A stretch of 64,000 bases of DNA from Gibbsiella quercinecans (GCF_002291425.1 NZ_CP014136.1:3596001-3660000), one strand, 5' to 3'; numbered from the stretch's first letter, positions 37,793 through 47,675 are shown. Notes: generated from the letters alone by a model not told the origin. Program-made: numbers and translations.

Positions 37793-39460
37793 TTATGCGG
37801 GATAAAATACGTTCAGATCGCAATGCCGAGGGAAAAATTCATTTAGTTCGTCCTGATGGGTAATAGCGATGACCGTACAGCCGGGTAGCGCCGTTTTTAT
37901 CAGCGTCAGCATCGCGGCGGCGGCGGCCGGATCGAGATTGCTGGTGGCTTCGTCAAGATACAGCGTATCAGGCTGGACGATCAGCGCGCGTGCGAACGCC
38001 AGCCGCTGGCGCTCCCCGCCGGAGAATACCCGATCCCAGTTGAGCTGTTCGTCAAGTTTGTCGCACCATGCCGCTAAACCGGTGGCGCCCAACACCTGCC
38101 GCAACCGTTCGCGATCCGCAATCGGCGGTTCAGGGTAGCACAACAGCTCAGCTAACGTTCCTTGCCCAAGATAGCTTTGCTGCGGCAACAGCAGGCTCTT
38201 GCCGCTCAGCGCCTGCCAGTGCCCCTGATAATAAGGCCACAGCCCATTCAGCGTGCGCAATAACGTCGACTTGCCTAACCCGCTACGGCCGGAAAGCCGG
38301 CACCAATCGCCGGGCGCGCAGTTGAACGCCACATCTTGCAGCAAGGGTTGCCCCTGTGGCGTGGTGAACGACAGCCCCTCGACGCTGAGTCTGTCACTCT
38401 GCTGAACCGGCGCATCGTCGGACTGATGGCGCAGGATCTCCTGCTGAAACTGGCTGAGGCGCTCCATGCTGGCGGACAGCTGGACCAGAGAATAGTAAAA
38501 GTTGATAAACCAGCTCAACGCGCCATGCACCTGGCCGAACGCGCTGCGAATTTGCATCAGCCCGCCCAGCGTCACGGTTTTACTGAGAAACGCCGGCAGT
38601 GCGGCGAACACCGGTACAATCAGGCTGACCCGGGTGTAACCGGTGGTAAACAATCCCAGATCGCGCTCGCCGTTCATCACCCGCCGCCAGTTGGCCGTAA
38701 TGGCGGAAAACGCGTGCCGCAGCTGATTTTTTTCCTGCTGTTCGCCGCCATACAGCGCAATCTGTTCGGCATTATCATGCTTGCGCAGCAGTGCGGCGCG
38801 GAAATCCGCCTCAACGCGCTGTTGATGATAATTAATGCCGTGCAGTTTCTTGCCGATCGTATGGGTGATCACGCTGCCCAACAGGTTATAGATCAGCACC
38901 ACCCAGACCAGGTAGCCGTGCAGGACTATCTCATAGCCCCACAGGGAGAAACGCTGAACGCCGGAAAGCTGCCATAAAATAACAATAAAGGAAAACAGCT
39001 GGACGAAGGTCACGAGAAACGAGATCGTCAGGCGCACGCTTTTCGTAACGAACAGATCGATATCCTGCGCGATGCGCTGGTCGGGGTTATCCATTTGGCC
39101 GCTGAGCGACAAACGATAGAACGCGCGCTGCGCCAGCCAGCCGTTGATAAAACGTTCGGTCAGGAAGGTGCGCCAGCGAATAATCAGCAGCTTGGTAAAC
39201 CACTCCTGATACACGAAAACGCCGATATAAATCAAAATGTAGACGCAATACTCTTTCACCAGTTCATACAATGCCCCGCGGTTAAACGCGCCCAGAGCAT
39301 CGTAAAAGGCCTTGCTCCACGCATTAATCAGAACGTTGAGATAGACGATAGACATCCCCATGCCGATGCAAATCAGCAGGAATAGCCATGCCTGCCAGTG
39401 ATGTGCCTTGCCCCAGAAGGGGCGGCAGAGAGCCAACATTTGTGCCGCCAGCTTTCTCAT
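37793..39460 (-). CDS. yddA: YddA/FusD-type ABC transporter (fused membrane and ATPase domains)
   Basis: The 555-residue protein has an N-terminal SbmA/BacA-like membrane domain of about six helices (to about residue 330) and a C-terminal ATPase. Walker A is SGRSGLGKST, the signature FSGGERQRLAFARAL and Walker B LYLDEATSNLDP. E. coli YddA sits beside pqqL and yddB, and Pectobacterium FusD has the same architecture. In the Fus model it would move protease fragments or another product across the inner membrane. Its ATG overlaps the protease stop by 4 bp (ATGA), so translation is coupled. Confidence 0.9.
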   Translation of the reverse strand: MRKLAAQMLALCRPFWGKAHHWQAWLFLLICIGMGMSIVYLNVLINAWSKAFYDALGAFNRGALYELVKEYCVYILIYIGVFVYQEWFTKLLIIRWRTFLTERFINGWLAQRAFYRLSLSGQMDNPDQRIAQDIDLFVTKSVRLTISFLVTFVQLFSFIVILWQLSGVQRFSLWGYEIVLHGYLVWVVLIYNLLGSVITHTIGKKLHGINYHQQRVEADFRAALLRKHDNAEQIALYGGEQQEKNQLRHAFSAITANWRRVMNGERDLGLFTTGYTRVSLIVPVFAALPAFLSKTVTLGGLMQIRSAFGQVHGALSWFINFYYSLVQLSASMERLSQFQQEILRHQSDDAPVQQSDRLSVEGLSFTTPQGQPLLQDVAFNCAPGDWCRLSGRSGLGKSTLLRTLNGLWPYYQGHWQALSGKSLLLPQQSYLGQGTLAELLCYPEPPIADRERLRQVLGATGLAAWCDKLDEQLNWDRVFSGGERQRLAFARALIVQPDTLYLDEATSNLDPAAAAAMLTLIKTALPGCTVIAITHQDELNEFFPRHCDLNVFYPA

Positions 39461-42243
39461 GGCCGTGCCTCCTGTGGCAAGGTGATGAACAGCACCCGAT
39501 TGTCTGGATTCAATAAACGGGCGGCCATGGCCCGCACGCTTTCCAGGGTGATCGCCTCTGCCAGTTGGGTTTGTTCGCTCAGATAGCGCGGGTCGTTATA
39601 TTGCTGATAGCTCAGTATCAGGCGGCGCTGCTGAGTGGCGACATCCTGCTGCCGCTGCTGTTCGGCGCGAAGGAATTGCTGTTTTTGTTCATCAATATCC
39701 TGGCGGGTGATTTTTTGCGGTAGCGTAGCGAAAGCCTGCTCCGCGCGCAGCCATAGCTCCTGTGCTCTGTGCGGCGCGCTGGTGAAGCTCACTTCGGTCT
39801 CAATACGCCGTTTGCTGTTTTCCAGATGGCTATTCAAGCGCATACGATAGATGCCGAGTGCGTCATCCCGTAGGCTGCTTTTCAGGTACTTGTCGGCCAG
39901 TTTGGCCGCGATACTCACCTGCACCGCGGCTTGCGGCGTCCAGTCGATAGGGGTAAAGCTCCAGGCAAGCACATCGGCACGTGGCTCAATGCTGATGGCC
40001 GAGGTCGCCTCCCGCCGGCCGGCCAGCGCCAACTGCGGCCGAATATCGCCAAGCGCCTTATTGCGTGGGATCGTCGCCAGATAACGCTCGGCCAGCGGCA
40101 ACAGTTGTTCTGCGGGCATATCCGCCAGCAGATAGTAGGTGACCGGGGCCGAGGCGGCTTTGCGCCACTGCGCAAGCAGTTCGGGAGCGGTGATCTGTTT
40201 TAGCTGTGACAATTGAGCCGCTTGATAAGCGGGCTGGCCAAAGCGTAGCGCCGTAATCTGGCGCGTGCGGCTCTCCATCACCGATTGCTGGTTGTTAGCC
40301 TGCTGGCGGATCAACCGCGCCATACTTTCTTTCATGACGTCAGGATCAATACCGGGTGCACGCTGTAGCGCGTAATAAAGCCCGAACAGATTGGGCAGTT
40401 GCTCCCTGGGGGCCTGCCCGTTGAACAGGAGCTGTTCAGCCGTCTGATCGGTATTCATCGATAGCGAATGCGCTTGCTTCCAACGGCTTAAATCTTCACC
40501 GCGCCAGCCAACGGGCCCGCTCAGCCCGACCAACTGCCTGGCCAACTGCGCTTGCCATGGGTTGAGCCCCTCGGCTAAAAAGCCTGCCTGGCTCTGTGCG
40601 GAAAAATAAACCGTATTGCCCGCCAGCGGCGTGCGCAGCCAGACTACGCGATCGCCATTGCTGAGTGACCACTGTTCGACGCTTTGTTCAGGGAAACTTT
40701 TCTGCGCCGTTCGTTGGCCGCGTTGCGTAACGGGCGGCAGCGTAACCGGCGCGGCCGTATCTTGCTGGCGTGGTGCAATAGGCGCTGCCAGCGGCGCGGT
40801 TGCCCACTGGGTTTGCCGTTGCCGCACGGCGGCGGGTGCCGGCGGTGTAAACGGGGCGGCGCCCGGCACGCTGAACTGCACGAGCGTATCCGTTTCGGCC
40901 AGCCAATGCTGCAGATGTTGATTAACATCCTGGGCGGTAATCGTGTTCAGAATCGCCAGTGCTTCCCGGCCGCGTTGCTGGCTGCCGTTATAGCTGCGCC
41001 CCTGTAGCCATTCCACCGCGATTTTCTGCACCCAACCGGCGAAATCCTCTAGCTCCGGCTGGCTCGCCATCCGCTGAGCGACTTCGCGAATATCCGACTG
41101 TACCGCCGCAATATCCTGCGCGTTTAATGAGTAACGCCGGATCCTTTCGATTTCCCGCAGTAGCACGGAGAGTGCGGCGTGGTGGCCATCCGGCATCACA
41201 TCGGTAAAAAATCCCAGTGCGGCGGTGGCCCTGCCGATATCCGATTTGCGCACCACCAGGCTGATGACTTCCGGCGGCAGTTCCGCTTTTTGCCGACGAA
41301 CCTGCCGGCTCAATGCGCTGAGAGCGATCTGATTGAGCAGGCGATAACGCATATTCGCCTGGCTTGTCAGGCCCTCATCATGGAAGCGATACACCCATGA
41401 CACCTGACTGACGCCGCTCTGGCTATCCTGTAAACGCACCACCTTAAGCTGTGGCGCCAGATGCGGCTCATAATAGCTGCGTGCTGGCACAGTGCCAGCC
41501 GGCAGTGTGGCAAAATAGCGTTTAATCACGCGCTCGGCCTCGGCGGGCTGGATATCGCCGATCAGCAACAGCCGCATATTCGCCGGATGGTACCAGCGCT
41601 GATAAAACGCGCGTAACACACTGGCGGGCGTTTCATTGATCGCCCGTTCAGTGCCGAGCACCGGCCGCAAGGGATAACGCGAATCATGGCGGATAGCCTC
41701 TACGCGCTGCTGATTCATGCGCTCCGCCACGCCCAATTTTCCGCGCCATTCTTCGAGGATAATCTGGCGTTCATTTTCCCAATCACGTGGTAGAAAATGG
41801 GCGTGACCGGCCATCTGACTCAGCGCCTGCAGCGCCAGGTCAAGCTCGCGTTTACCGGCCGGCGGGCTCATCATGTACAGCGTACGCTCATAGTTGGTCA
41901 TGGCATTATAGTGCCGCGCACGTACCCAGCCCTGCTGACTGAGCGCGTGGCTGACGCCTTGCGCAAATGCATCGCTGGTATGGAATACCATATGCTCGAC
42001 CATATGCGCCACGCCGGATTCATTATCCTGTTCATCAATCGAACCGACATCGACGCTCAAACGAATATCGATGCGGTTTTGCTGCCCTGCCAGCGGCACC
42101 AGGGTATATTTCAGCCTGTTGGCCAATACGCCTTCTGTTATTTTCGGCAGCGGGCTTTGCGCCGTATCGGCGGCCTGGCTGCCGATGCCGAACGCCAACA
42201 GGCCGACGGCGAGCGCCAACCGGTAATATCTCTTCCAGTTCAT
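39457..42243 (-). CDS. pqqL: Periplasmic M16 zinc protease PqqL/FusC
   Basis: The 928-residue protein has a signal peptide (residues 1-24, GIGSQA). The inverted zinc motif HMVEH is at residues 80-84, and the downstream zinc ligand lies in QIILEEWRGK at about residue 160. The length and two-half M16 design match E. coli PqqL and Pectobacterium FusC. FusC cleaves imported plant ferredoxin in the periplasm to free the Fe-S iron. Despite its name, PqqL has no clear role in PQQ synthesis. It is the third gene of the operon. Confidence 0.92.
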   Translation of the reverse strand: MNWKRYYRLALAVGLLAFGIGSQAADTAQSPLPKITEGVLANRLKYTLVPLAGQQNRIDIRLSVDVGSIDEQDNESGVAHMVEHMVFHTSDAFAQGVSHALSQQGWVRARHYNAMTNYERTLYMMSPPAGKRELDLALQALSQMAGHAHFLPRDWENERQIILEEWRGKLGVAERMNQQRVEAIRHDSRYPLRPVLGTERAINETPASVLRAFYQRWYHPANMRLLLIGDIQPAEAERVIKRYFATLPAGTVPARSYYEPHLAPQLKVVRLQDSQSGVSQVSWVYRFHDEGLTSQANMRYRLLNQIALSALSRQVRRQKAELPPEVISLVVRKSDIGRATAALGFFTDVMPDGHHAALSVLLREIERIRRYSLNAQDIAAVQSDIREVAQRMASQPELEDFAGWVQKIAVEWLQGRSYNGSQQRGREALAILNTITAQDVNQHLQHWLAETDTLVQFSVPGAAPFTPPAPAAVRQRQTQWATAPLAAPIAPRQQDTAAPVTLPPVTQRGQRTAQKSFPEQSVEQWSLSNGDRVVWLRTPLAGNTVYFSAQSQAGFLAEGLNPWQAQLARQLVGLSGPVGWRGEDLSRWKQAHSLSMNTDQTAEQLLFNGQAPREQLPNLFGLYYALQRAPGIDPDVMKESMARLIRQQANNQQSVMESRTRQITALRFGQPAYQAAQLSQLKQITAPELLAQWRKAASAPVTYYLLADMPAEQLLPLAERYLATIPRNKALGDIRPQLALAGRREATSAISIEPRADVLAWSFTPIDWTPQAAVQVSIAAKLADKYLKSSLRDDALGIYRMRLNSHLENSKRRIETEVSFTSAPHRAQELWLRAEQAFATLPQKITRQDIDEQKQQFLRAEQQRQQDVATQQRRLILSYQQYNDPRYLSEQTQLAEAITLESVRAMAARLLNPDNRVLFITLPQEARP

Positions 42244-42340
42244 AACGACCTTTAATGCGATTGCTCTTTCATATTGCGGCGCGCTTTCCGCTGGCGGAAA
42301 GCGCGTTCAAAAACGATTCAGGCCTGGCGGATACGCGGAG

Positions 42341-44923
42341 TTACCAGGTGTAGGCGATCCCTAGCCAGAACTGGCGGCCGGGTTTGTAGGTGACGACGCT
42401 GGTGCTTGAGTTCGCCAACGTTTGTGAGGTTTCCACCACGTTATCAAACACGTTCAGCACATCCAGCGTGATATCCAGCGTCTGATCTTTATAGATGGGC
42501 TGTGAGTAGTTAAAGCGCCAGTCGTAGGAGAAGAAGTCGCCGTATTTCATACCGGTGTACATAGTAGGCCTGCCGGTATAATCGCCACAGGCGCTATGGC
42601 CCCCAGGGCAGTCAACGCTAGAGGTGATATAGCCTTTATACCCTGAGGTGTAGGCCAGGCGTTGGCCCCAGGTGAGACGCGCGGCGGGGAAATAGGTATC
42701 CACGGTGAGGAACATATTCCACGGCGTGTTGAAATCCAGGGCATCAATATCGGCCTTATCCATCAGCTTATCGTCAAAAATAACTTTGACGTCATCCTGG
42801 CTACTTTCATCGTAATAGGTTTGCGTGCTGGTTTTATTTTTCGAAATATTTGCGCCCAGCGCCCAATTAACCTGGGCCCATTGGAAGTTATACGGGCTGA
42901 TCGGTTCAACCGTCAGGGAGAACGAATTGCCTTCGGTGCTGGCGCTGTTGCTTAAGTAATAATGGCGCTGGCGGTTATCATCAAGATAGCTTTCCTGGCC
43001 AAACTGATCGCGGCCTTTGCGGTGCACCCATTTTACCGTCCAGATGGTATCCATCACGCGCTGGGATATCCCCAAATTCAGCTCATCGCTAAACGGCGTA
43101 TTCAAATCTGAAACGTCATAGGTCGCCACATTGGCGCTAATCGGCGCGCTCCAGTCGCTGCTGGCGCTGGTGCGCGTTTGCGTGTAGCGTTCATTAATGC
43201 CCGAGCGCAGTTTATAGGCCAGCATGTTTTGTGCATAGTAGCGGTTTGCCCCGCCGAATACGCGGGTGGAACGATCGCCAAATACATCATAAGAAGCGGC
43301 CAGACGCGGCGCAATATTCAGGTTTTTTAAATAATCGTCATAAGATAACCGCACCCCCGGCGTCACCTCCAGGCGAGCGAACGTGATGCTATCCTGAAGA
43401 TAGGCGGCATAATTGATATAGTTGCCTTTAACGCTTCGCCCCGGGTACAGGGTGCGAGTGCCGGCAAATTGTTCACCGTCAATGCACAAGGCGTCACCCG
43501 CCTGACAAACCACATCGGCGTTAACGTATCTTGCGTTGGCGGACACCAAACTCGTATAAGCATCACTGAAGCGGCGATATTGCGCGCTATAAAAATCCGT
43601 TTGCCAGCCAAAATCTAATTGGTGCTGCGTGCCCCACAGTGCCAGCGGATTCAGTTCGTAATCCTGTTTCAGCGTGGTGGTGCTTTTTTCCGTCTCGTAA
43701 GTGCCATATCCGCCAATCTGGGATGCGTTGGCGGAGGTTTGCCAGTCAATGGCGTCAGAGGTGAAATTTAACGTCGGGCTGTAATAAATCCAACTGCTGA
43801 ACAGGTTGGATTCGTGCTCGATTTTGTTCCGCTCATGTTGATAACCAGCCAGACTGGTCATTTTCCCCCAGTTGGCGTTATGCTCCCATTCAATATTGAA
43901 GCGATAACCGCCGCCGGTGTTGGTATAGGAGCCGTTTTTCACATTTTGCTTATAATATTTGGACTCATGCGGCGCATACATGCCGGTAAGGCGAATGATA
44001 TCGCCGTTATCGGCCAGATAAGTGCCTTTCAGCAAGTAGGTTTCGGCAATGCGTTCCTGATCCGTCCACTGATCCTGCCAGGTGTGATAGTACGGAATAT
44101 CCGACTGCTGGCGATTATAGGCAAAAATAAAGCCCGCCTTATCACTCAGCGGTTGGTTAAAGCTGGCGGTATAAAACTGCTTCTTAAACTTGGGTTGATT
44201 ATAGAGGTTGGTGGCGGATTCAAAGTTTTCGCGGTTACCCGCATCCACGTGATAACGCGTCCAGCTATCGCGCGTGGTGCGATAGGATATTTTACCCGAA
44301 GCCTTGCTCAGATCCGGATCTTTCAGTTTGGCGTCCACCACACCGCCGGTAAAGTCGCCGTATTTAGCGGAGATATTGCTGTCGAAGACTTCCAGTTGTT
44401 CAATCAGCTCGGCATTGATCCAGAATGACTGTGCGCCGCCGGCCGGTAGATCGGTTGGTGAATAGCCGTCAGGGGTAGAGCCTAATTCGCCGCCGTTGGC
44501 GCCGGGGTTCATGGTGCTGTTGTTGGACAACCCGTCGATCATGTAGTTGTTTTGGTAAAACTTCTCGCCGTGGAAAGAGACATTCTCCGGCGCGATTTCG
44601 CCCGGTGCATCGCCGTTATCCGCCGTATTGGCAAACTGCACGTTAGGGTTGTTTTTCAGCAATTCCGTTACCGAGCCGTTGCGGGTCGGCATTTTTCTAA
44701 TTTGCTCGGCGGTTAAAATCTGCGTCCCCATTGATTGGCTGGTTGGCGTTGAACGGACCAGGATCGTATCCTCACCGGCGGCTGTATCGCCGCCCTGTGC
44801 GCTACTCTCTGTTTCCTTCTCGTCCGCCGCCGGCGTGCTGCTGCCCTGGCCGTTATTATCCTGCGCGAAAGCTGACGATGACAATAATGACAATATCATC
44901 ATCAAATACATGTTTTTATTCAT
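42341..44923 (-). CDS. TonB-dependent outer-membrane receptor (FusA/YddB-like)
   Basis: The 860-residue receptor has a signal peptide (residues 1-20, SSSAFA) and an extended Ser/Glu-rich N-terminus. The plug domain runs about residues 65-200 (ILTAEQIRKMPTRNGSVTELL, YMIDGLSNN), followed by a 22-strand barrel ending in the terminal aromatic WLGIAYTW. It resembles receptors that import proteins more than classical siderophore receptors, and the neighbouring TonB-like protein and M16 protease support this. Its ligand in this host is unknown. Confidence 0.88.
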   Translation of the reverse strand: MNKNMYLMMILSLLSSSAFAQDNNGQGSSTPAADEKETESSAQGGDTAAGEDTILVRSTPTSQSMGTQILTAEQIRKMPTRNGSVTELLKNNPNVQFANTADNGDAPGEIAPENVSFHGEKFYQNNYMIDGLSNNSTMNPGANGGELGSTPDGYSPTDLPAGGAQSFWINAELIEQLEVFDSNISAKYGDFTGGVVDAKLKDPDLSKASGKISYRTTRDSWTRYHVDAGNRENFESATNLYNQPKFKKQFYTASFNQPLSDKAGFIFAYNRQQSDIPYYHTWQDQWTDQERIAETYLLKGTYLADNGDIIRLTGMYAPHESKYYKQNVKNGSYTNTGGGYRFNIEWEHNANWGKMTSLAGYQHERNKIEHESNLFSSWIYYSPTLNFTSDAIDWQTSANASQIGGYGTYETEKSTTTLKQDYELNPLALWGTQHQLDFGWQTDFYSAQYRRFSDAYTSLVSANARYVNADVVCQAGDALCIDGEQFAGTRTLYPGRSVKGNYINYAAYLQDSITFARLEVTPGVRLSYDDYLKNLNIAPRLAASYDVFGDRSTRVFGGANRYYAQNMLAYKLRSGINERYTQTRTSASSDWSAPISANVATYDVSDLNTPFSDELNLGISQRVMDTIWTVKWVHRKGRDQFGQESYLDDNRQRHYYLSNSASTEGNSFSLTVEPISPYNFQWAQVNWALGANISKNKTSTQTYYDESSQDDVKVIFDDKLMDKADIDALDFNTPWNMFLTVDTYFPAARLTWGQRLAYTSGYKGYITSSVDCPGGHSACGDYTGRPTMYTGMKYGDFFSYDWRFNYSQPIYKDQTLDITLDVLNVFDNVVETSQTLANSSTSVVTYKPGRQFWLGIAYTW

Positions 44924-44968
44924 TATCTAACTATCCCCGGTATTGAAAAAGACGCTTTTTTTTATGAC

Positions 44969-45796
44969 TTAATTTTCCAGCCGGATATTGCCATCCAGCT
45001 TAAACACAATGGATACGTGTTGATCCGCCATGGCGGTCTGTGCTCGATAACGCCAGCGAGCCATGTCTTTTACTACCGATGCGGCAAATACGCCGGCCGG
45101 TTCTTCGCTTAACATACGAATATTGGTCACGGTACCGCTGGCAGTAACGTCGAACCGCACACGCACACGCCCCTCGACGCCGAGTGAACGGGCGCGTGAT
45201 GGATAATTGACCCGGCGGGTTAAGGCCGTTAATTTTTGCGCATTGGCGCTGCCGGCACCCTGTTTGGCCTGACCATTGTTGCCATCAGGCGAAGTGGCCG
45301 TCCGTCCAGAGGACACCGCAGATGAAGCGTGCAGGGATGCGCCCGATGTGTTGGCGGTTAACAACTCGGTTTGATGTCCAACTACCGGTGGCTGGCTGCT
45401 GTGTAATTGAGGCGAAGGTTTCTGTACCGGGGGCGCTTTTGTAACCGTTTTTTTCACCGGTTCTGTCGTCGGCTTTCTTTCCATCGGCGTTGCTGGGCGT
45501 TTTTGTGGCACGATGATGCGCGGCTTGTCCGCCAGCGGCAGCGCTATTTTATCGATCGGTGGTGGCGTGTGAGCCGGTGTCGGCGCCGTCTGGCCAATTT
45601 CTGGTGCTGTGTGTTGCATTTGCACCAAGGTAAAATTGAGGCTATCGCCAGCTTTGCCCATCAATTCTTTGCCAGGCTGCTTCGAGCGTGCCGCGTATTG
45701 AATCATCGCGATCAGCCCCAGATGGAGTAACGTTGAAAACAGCAGGAATGCAGCGTGTCGCCATAGGGAAGGGGGGGATTTAGGGTTTTTCATCAT
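44969..45796 (-). CDS. TonB-like energy transducer (FusB-like)
   Basis: The 275-residue protein has one N-terminal membrane anchor (about residues 14-32). A Pro/Lys-rich periplasmic spacer (about 70-135) is followed by a TonB C-terminal domain with YPSRARSLGVEGRVRVRFDV and MARWRYR. It probably serves the receptor directly downstream, 45 bp away, as FusB does for FusA. It is the first gene of the four-gene operon. No strong ribosome site is visible before the two tandem ATG codons. Confidence 0.87.
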   Translation of the reverse strand: MMKNPKSPPSLWRHAAFLLFSTLLHLGLIAMIQYAARSKQPGKELMGKAGDSLNFTLVQMQHTAPEIGQTAPTPAHTPPPIDKIALPLADKPRIIVPQKRPATPMERKPTTEPVKKTVTKAPPVQKPSPQLHSSQPPVVGHQTELLTANTSGASLHASSAVSSGRTATSPDGNNGQAKQGAGSANAQKLTALTRRVNYPSRARSLGVEGRVRVRFDVTASGTVTNIRMLSEEPAGVFAASVVKDMARWRYRAQTAMADQHVSIVFKLDGNIRLEN

Positions 45797-46335
45797 CGGA
45801 AGTTAATGAATATCTCTCAGTCGAACACGCAACAATGTTACCCAGCCGCAAGCAAGCATTTACCCTAAGATTCTTCTTCCCACCGCAATGAAGCCTGGCC
45901 AATCATTTCTTATTGGCCAACAACTGTCCCTTGATATTGCGTTCGACAAGGTCTCTACGGCGGTGCAGTAACTGCCGCAGACAACAGGCTAATGGGATGG
46001 TTACGATCAAACACGGAGACATTCTTTTATCGGTAGGCGTCTCGTGTTAATGAGAATGATTATACGAATAAGAACTATTAGTGCAATAACTATTTCAAAA
46101 AATTGCAAAATGTTAAAATTGTTAGGTTTTGTGGTTGGTTGTAGTTTCTTATTGTTTGATACGGAGTTACTTAAGATGATGATAACCATATGGAAATAAT
46201 GGTTATCTCTGCCGCGCGCATACTTGTGCTGTGGCGTATTTTTATCGTGTTTAAGTAAAAATAATAACTCAGGGATATTCTGTATTTTCAAAAAAACGGT
46301 TAATCGGAATATTTTTATTACATTAGAGGGGCTTT
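45797..46335. other. AT-rich intergenic region before the Fus-like operon
   Basis: These 539 bases separate the TonB-like gene from the divergent 65-residue frame. They contain a palindrome with 8-bp arms TGGCCAAT / ATTGGCCA at 45896-45919 and a Fur-like site at 46046-46064. The part from about 46050 to 46330 is strongly AT-rich. Frames in it have no convincing starts. I do not see an RNA gene that I recognise. Confidence 0.5.
46046..46064. promoter_or_regulatory. Putative Fur box
   Basis: GTTAATGAGAATGATTATA matches 15 of 19 positions of the Fur consensus (GATAATGATAATCATTATC). It lies about 250 bp upstream of the TonB-like gene, within its long leader/promoter region, which fits iron regulation of the uptake operon. 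Confidence 0.5.
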
Positions 46336-46533
46336 ATGTCAGTTATGTGGAAAATAATGCCGATGACGATTTATTTATCGATAAACAATATTACACTACT
46401 CCGTTCTCTCATAAATATAGCCGCTATGGCGAATTTACCGGAACATGATGTGCATTCGCTGGAAGACGCCGGCGTTAGTGATATTCTGTTGCCACGACGT
46501 ATCTTGATGCTGGCGTTTCGCCATCCGTTTTAA
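46336..46533 (+). CDS. Small hypothetical protein (65 residues)
   Basis: The frame starts at ATG 46336 with GAGGGG four bases upstream, and ends 14 bp before the aminotransferase gene. The N-terminal half is hydrophobic (IMPMTIYLSINNITLL), and the second half (MANLPEHDVHSLEDAGVSD) faintly recalls the L-x-x-H-x-L-x-D-x-G pattern of DUF1127 proteins. I cannot assign a function. The ribosome site and tight spacing to the next gene support it being real. Confidence 0.45.
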   Translation: MSVMWKIMPMTIYLSINNITLLRSLINIAAMANLPEHDVHSLEDAGVSDILLPRRILMLAFRHPF

Positions 46534-46547
46534 CCAAGGAGATTTCT

Positions 46548-47669
46548 GTGAAACTAACCCCACCGGCAGAACTGCTGCCGGGCGATCCCCGCTTTGGCTG
46601 CGGCCCATCGTTGATCCACCTGGACGATCTGTCCGCCCTTAAGGATTTTGGGCCGCATCTGTTGGGTACCAGCCACCGTAAAGCGCCTGTGCGTGCGCTG
46701 TGCGGCAGCATTCAACAAGGGCTGCGGGAGCTGTTGTCCGTTCCGGAAGATTACAGCATTGTGCTTGGCAACGGCGGCGCCACGGCGTTGTTCGACATGG
46801 TTGGGCTGGGGATGGTGAAATCCCGCATTGTTCATCATGTTTGCGGCGAATTTTCCGATAAGTGGTTTAAAGCGTCCAAACGCATCCCGTGGATCAGCGC
46901 GGAGGCCCAGCGGGTTGAGTACGGCCAGGGTTTCAGTGAGTTTGTTACCGCCGGTGCAGACGTGGTGACGACGACGCTGAACGAAACGTCCACGGGCGTG
47001 ATGAACACCGCATTGCCGCAGGTGGGGGACGATTGCCTGTTGGCGGTGGATGCCACCAGCGGCGCCGGGCAAATTCCCTGCGATCTTTCCCGCGTTGATC
47101 TGTTTTTCTTTTCGCCGCAGAAGGTTTTCGCCAGCGAAGGCGGATTATTCGTGGCGATATTGTCACCGAAAGCCAAAGCGCGCATCGCGGAGATTGCCAG
47201 CGATAGCACGCGCTATATCCCGGCATTCGCCGACTGGACGTTAGTGCTTAGCAACAGTGAGCAACAACAGACCTATAACACACCGGCGGTAGTCACTCTG
47301 TTCCTGTTTGCAGAACAGCTGAAACGTATGAATGCGTTGGGCTTTGCTGAAGTGCAGCGCCGGGCCGCGCGCAAAGCCGAACTGTTGTATCAGTGGGCGC
47401 AGGAGCGGGAATATCTCAGCGCCTATGTGGCGGAGCCGGGCTTGCGCTCAACCACCGTCGCCACCATTGATGTGGACGCGCGGATCTCCGCGAGCAAACT
47501 GATCGCTTATCTGGACGCGCAGGGCTATGCTCACGGCATTGATGGCTACCGGGCGCTGGGCCGCAATCAGTTGCGCATTGCATTATTCCACAACATCGCT
47601 TTTGACGATCTGCGAAGGCTCACCGCTCTGATCGATTTTCTGGTCGCCAGCGGTGAATTCGCCGCTTAA
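46548..47669 (+). CDS. Phosphoserine aminotransferase, actinobacterial-type
   Basis: The 373-residue PLP enzyme is of fold type I, class V. The lysine that binds PLP lies in FFFSPQKVFASEGG (about residue 193), and the N-terminal RFGCGPSLIHLDDL is the phosphoserine-transaminase opening. The sequence style (GTSHRKAPVR, NETSTGV) fits the longer SerC type known from actinobacteria (TIGR01366) better than the E. coli SerC of about 362 residues. It converts 3-phosphohydroxypyruvate and glutamate to phosphoserine, or a related substrate. The start is GTG 46548 behind AAGGAGA. A standard serC probably exists elsewhere, which cannot be seen here. Confidence 0.8.
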   Translation: MKLTPPAELLPGDPRFGCGPSLIHLDDLSALKDFGPHLLGTSHRKAPVRALCGSIQQGLRELLSVPEDYSIVLGNGGATALFDMVGLGMVKSRIVHHVCGEFSDKWFKASKRIPWISAEAQRVEYGQGFSEFVTAGADVVTTTLNETSTGVMNTALPQVGDDCLLAVDATSGAGQIPCDLSRVDLFFFSPQKVFASEGGLFVAILSPKAKARIAEIASDSTRYIPAFADWTLVLSNSEQQQTYNTPAVVTLFLFAEQLKRMNALGFAEVQRRAARKAELLYQWAQEREYLSAYVAEPGLRSTTVATIDVDARISASKLIAYLDAQGYAHGIDGYRALGRNQLRIALFHNIAFDDLRRLTALIDFLVASGEFAA

Positions 47670-47675
47670 CCTCCC

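Noticed and set aside
39398..39586. Plus-strand small frames over the yddA/pqqL overlap
   Set aside because: The 4-bp overlap of the two minus-strand genes explains the region, and the plus-strand frames have no supporting signals.
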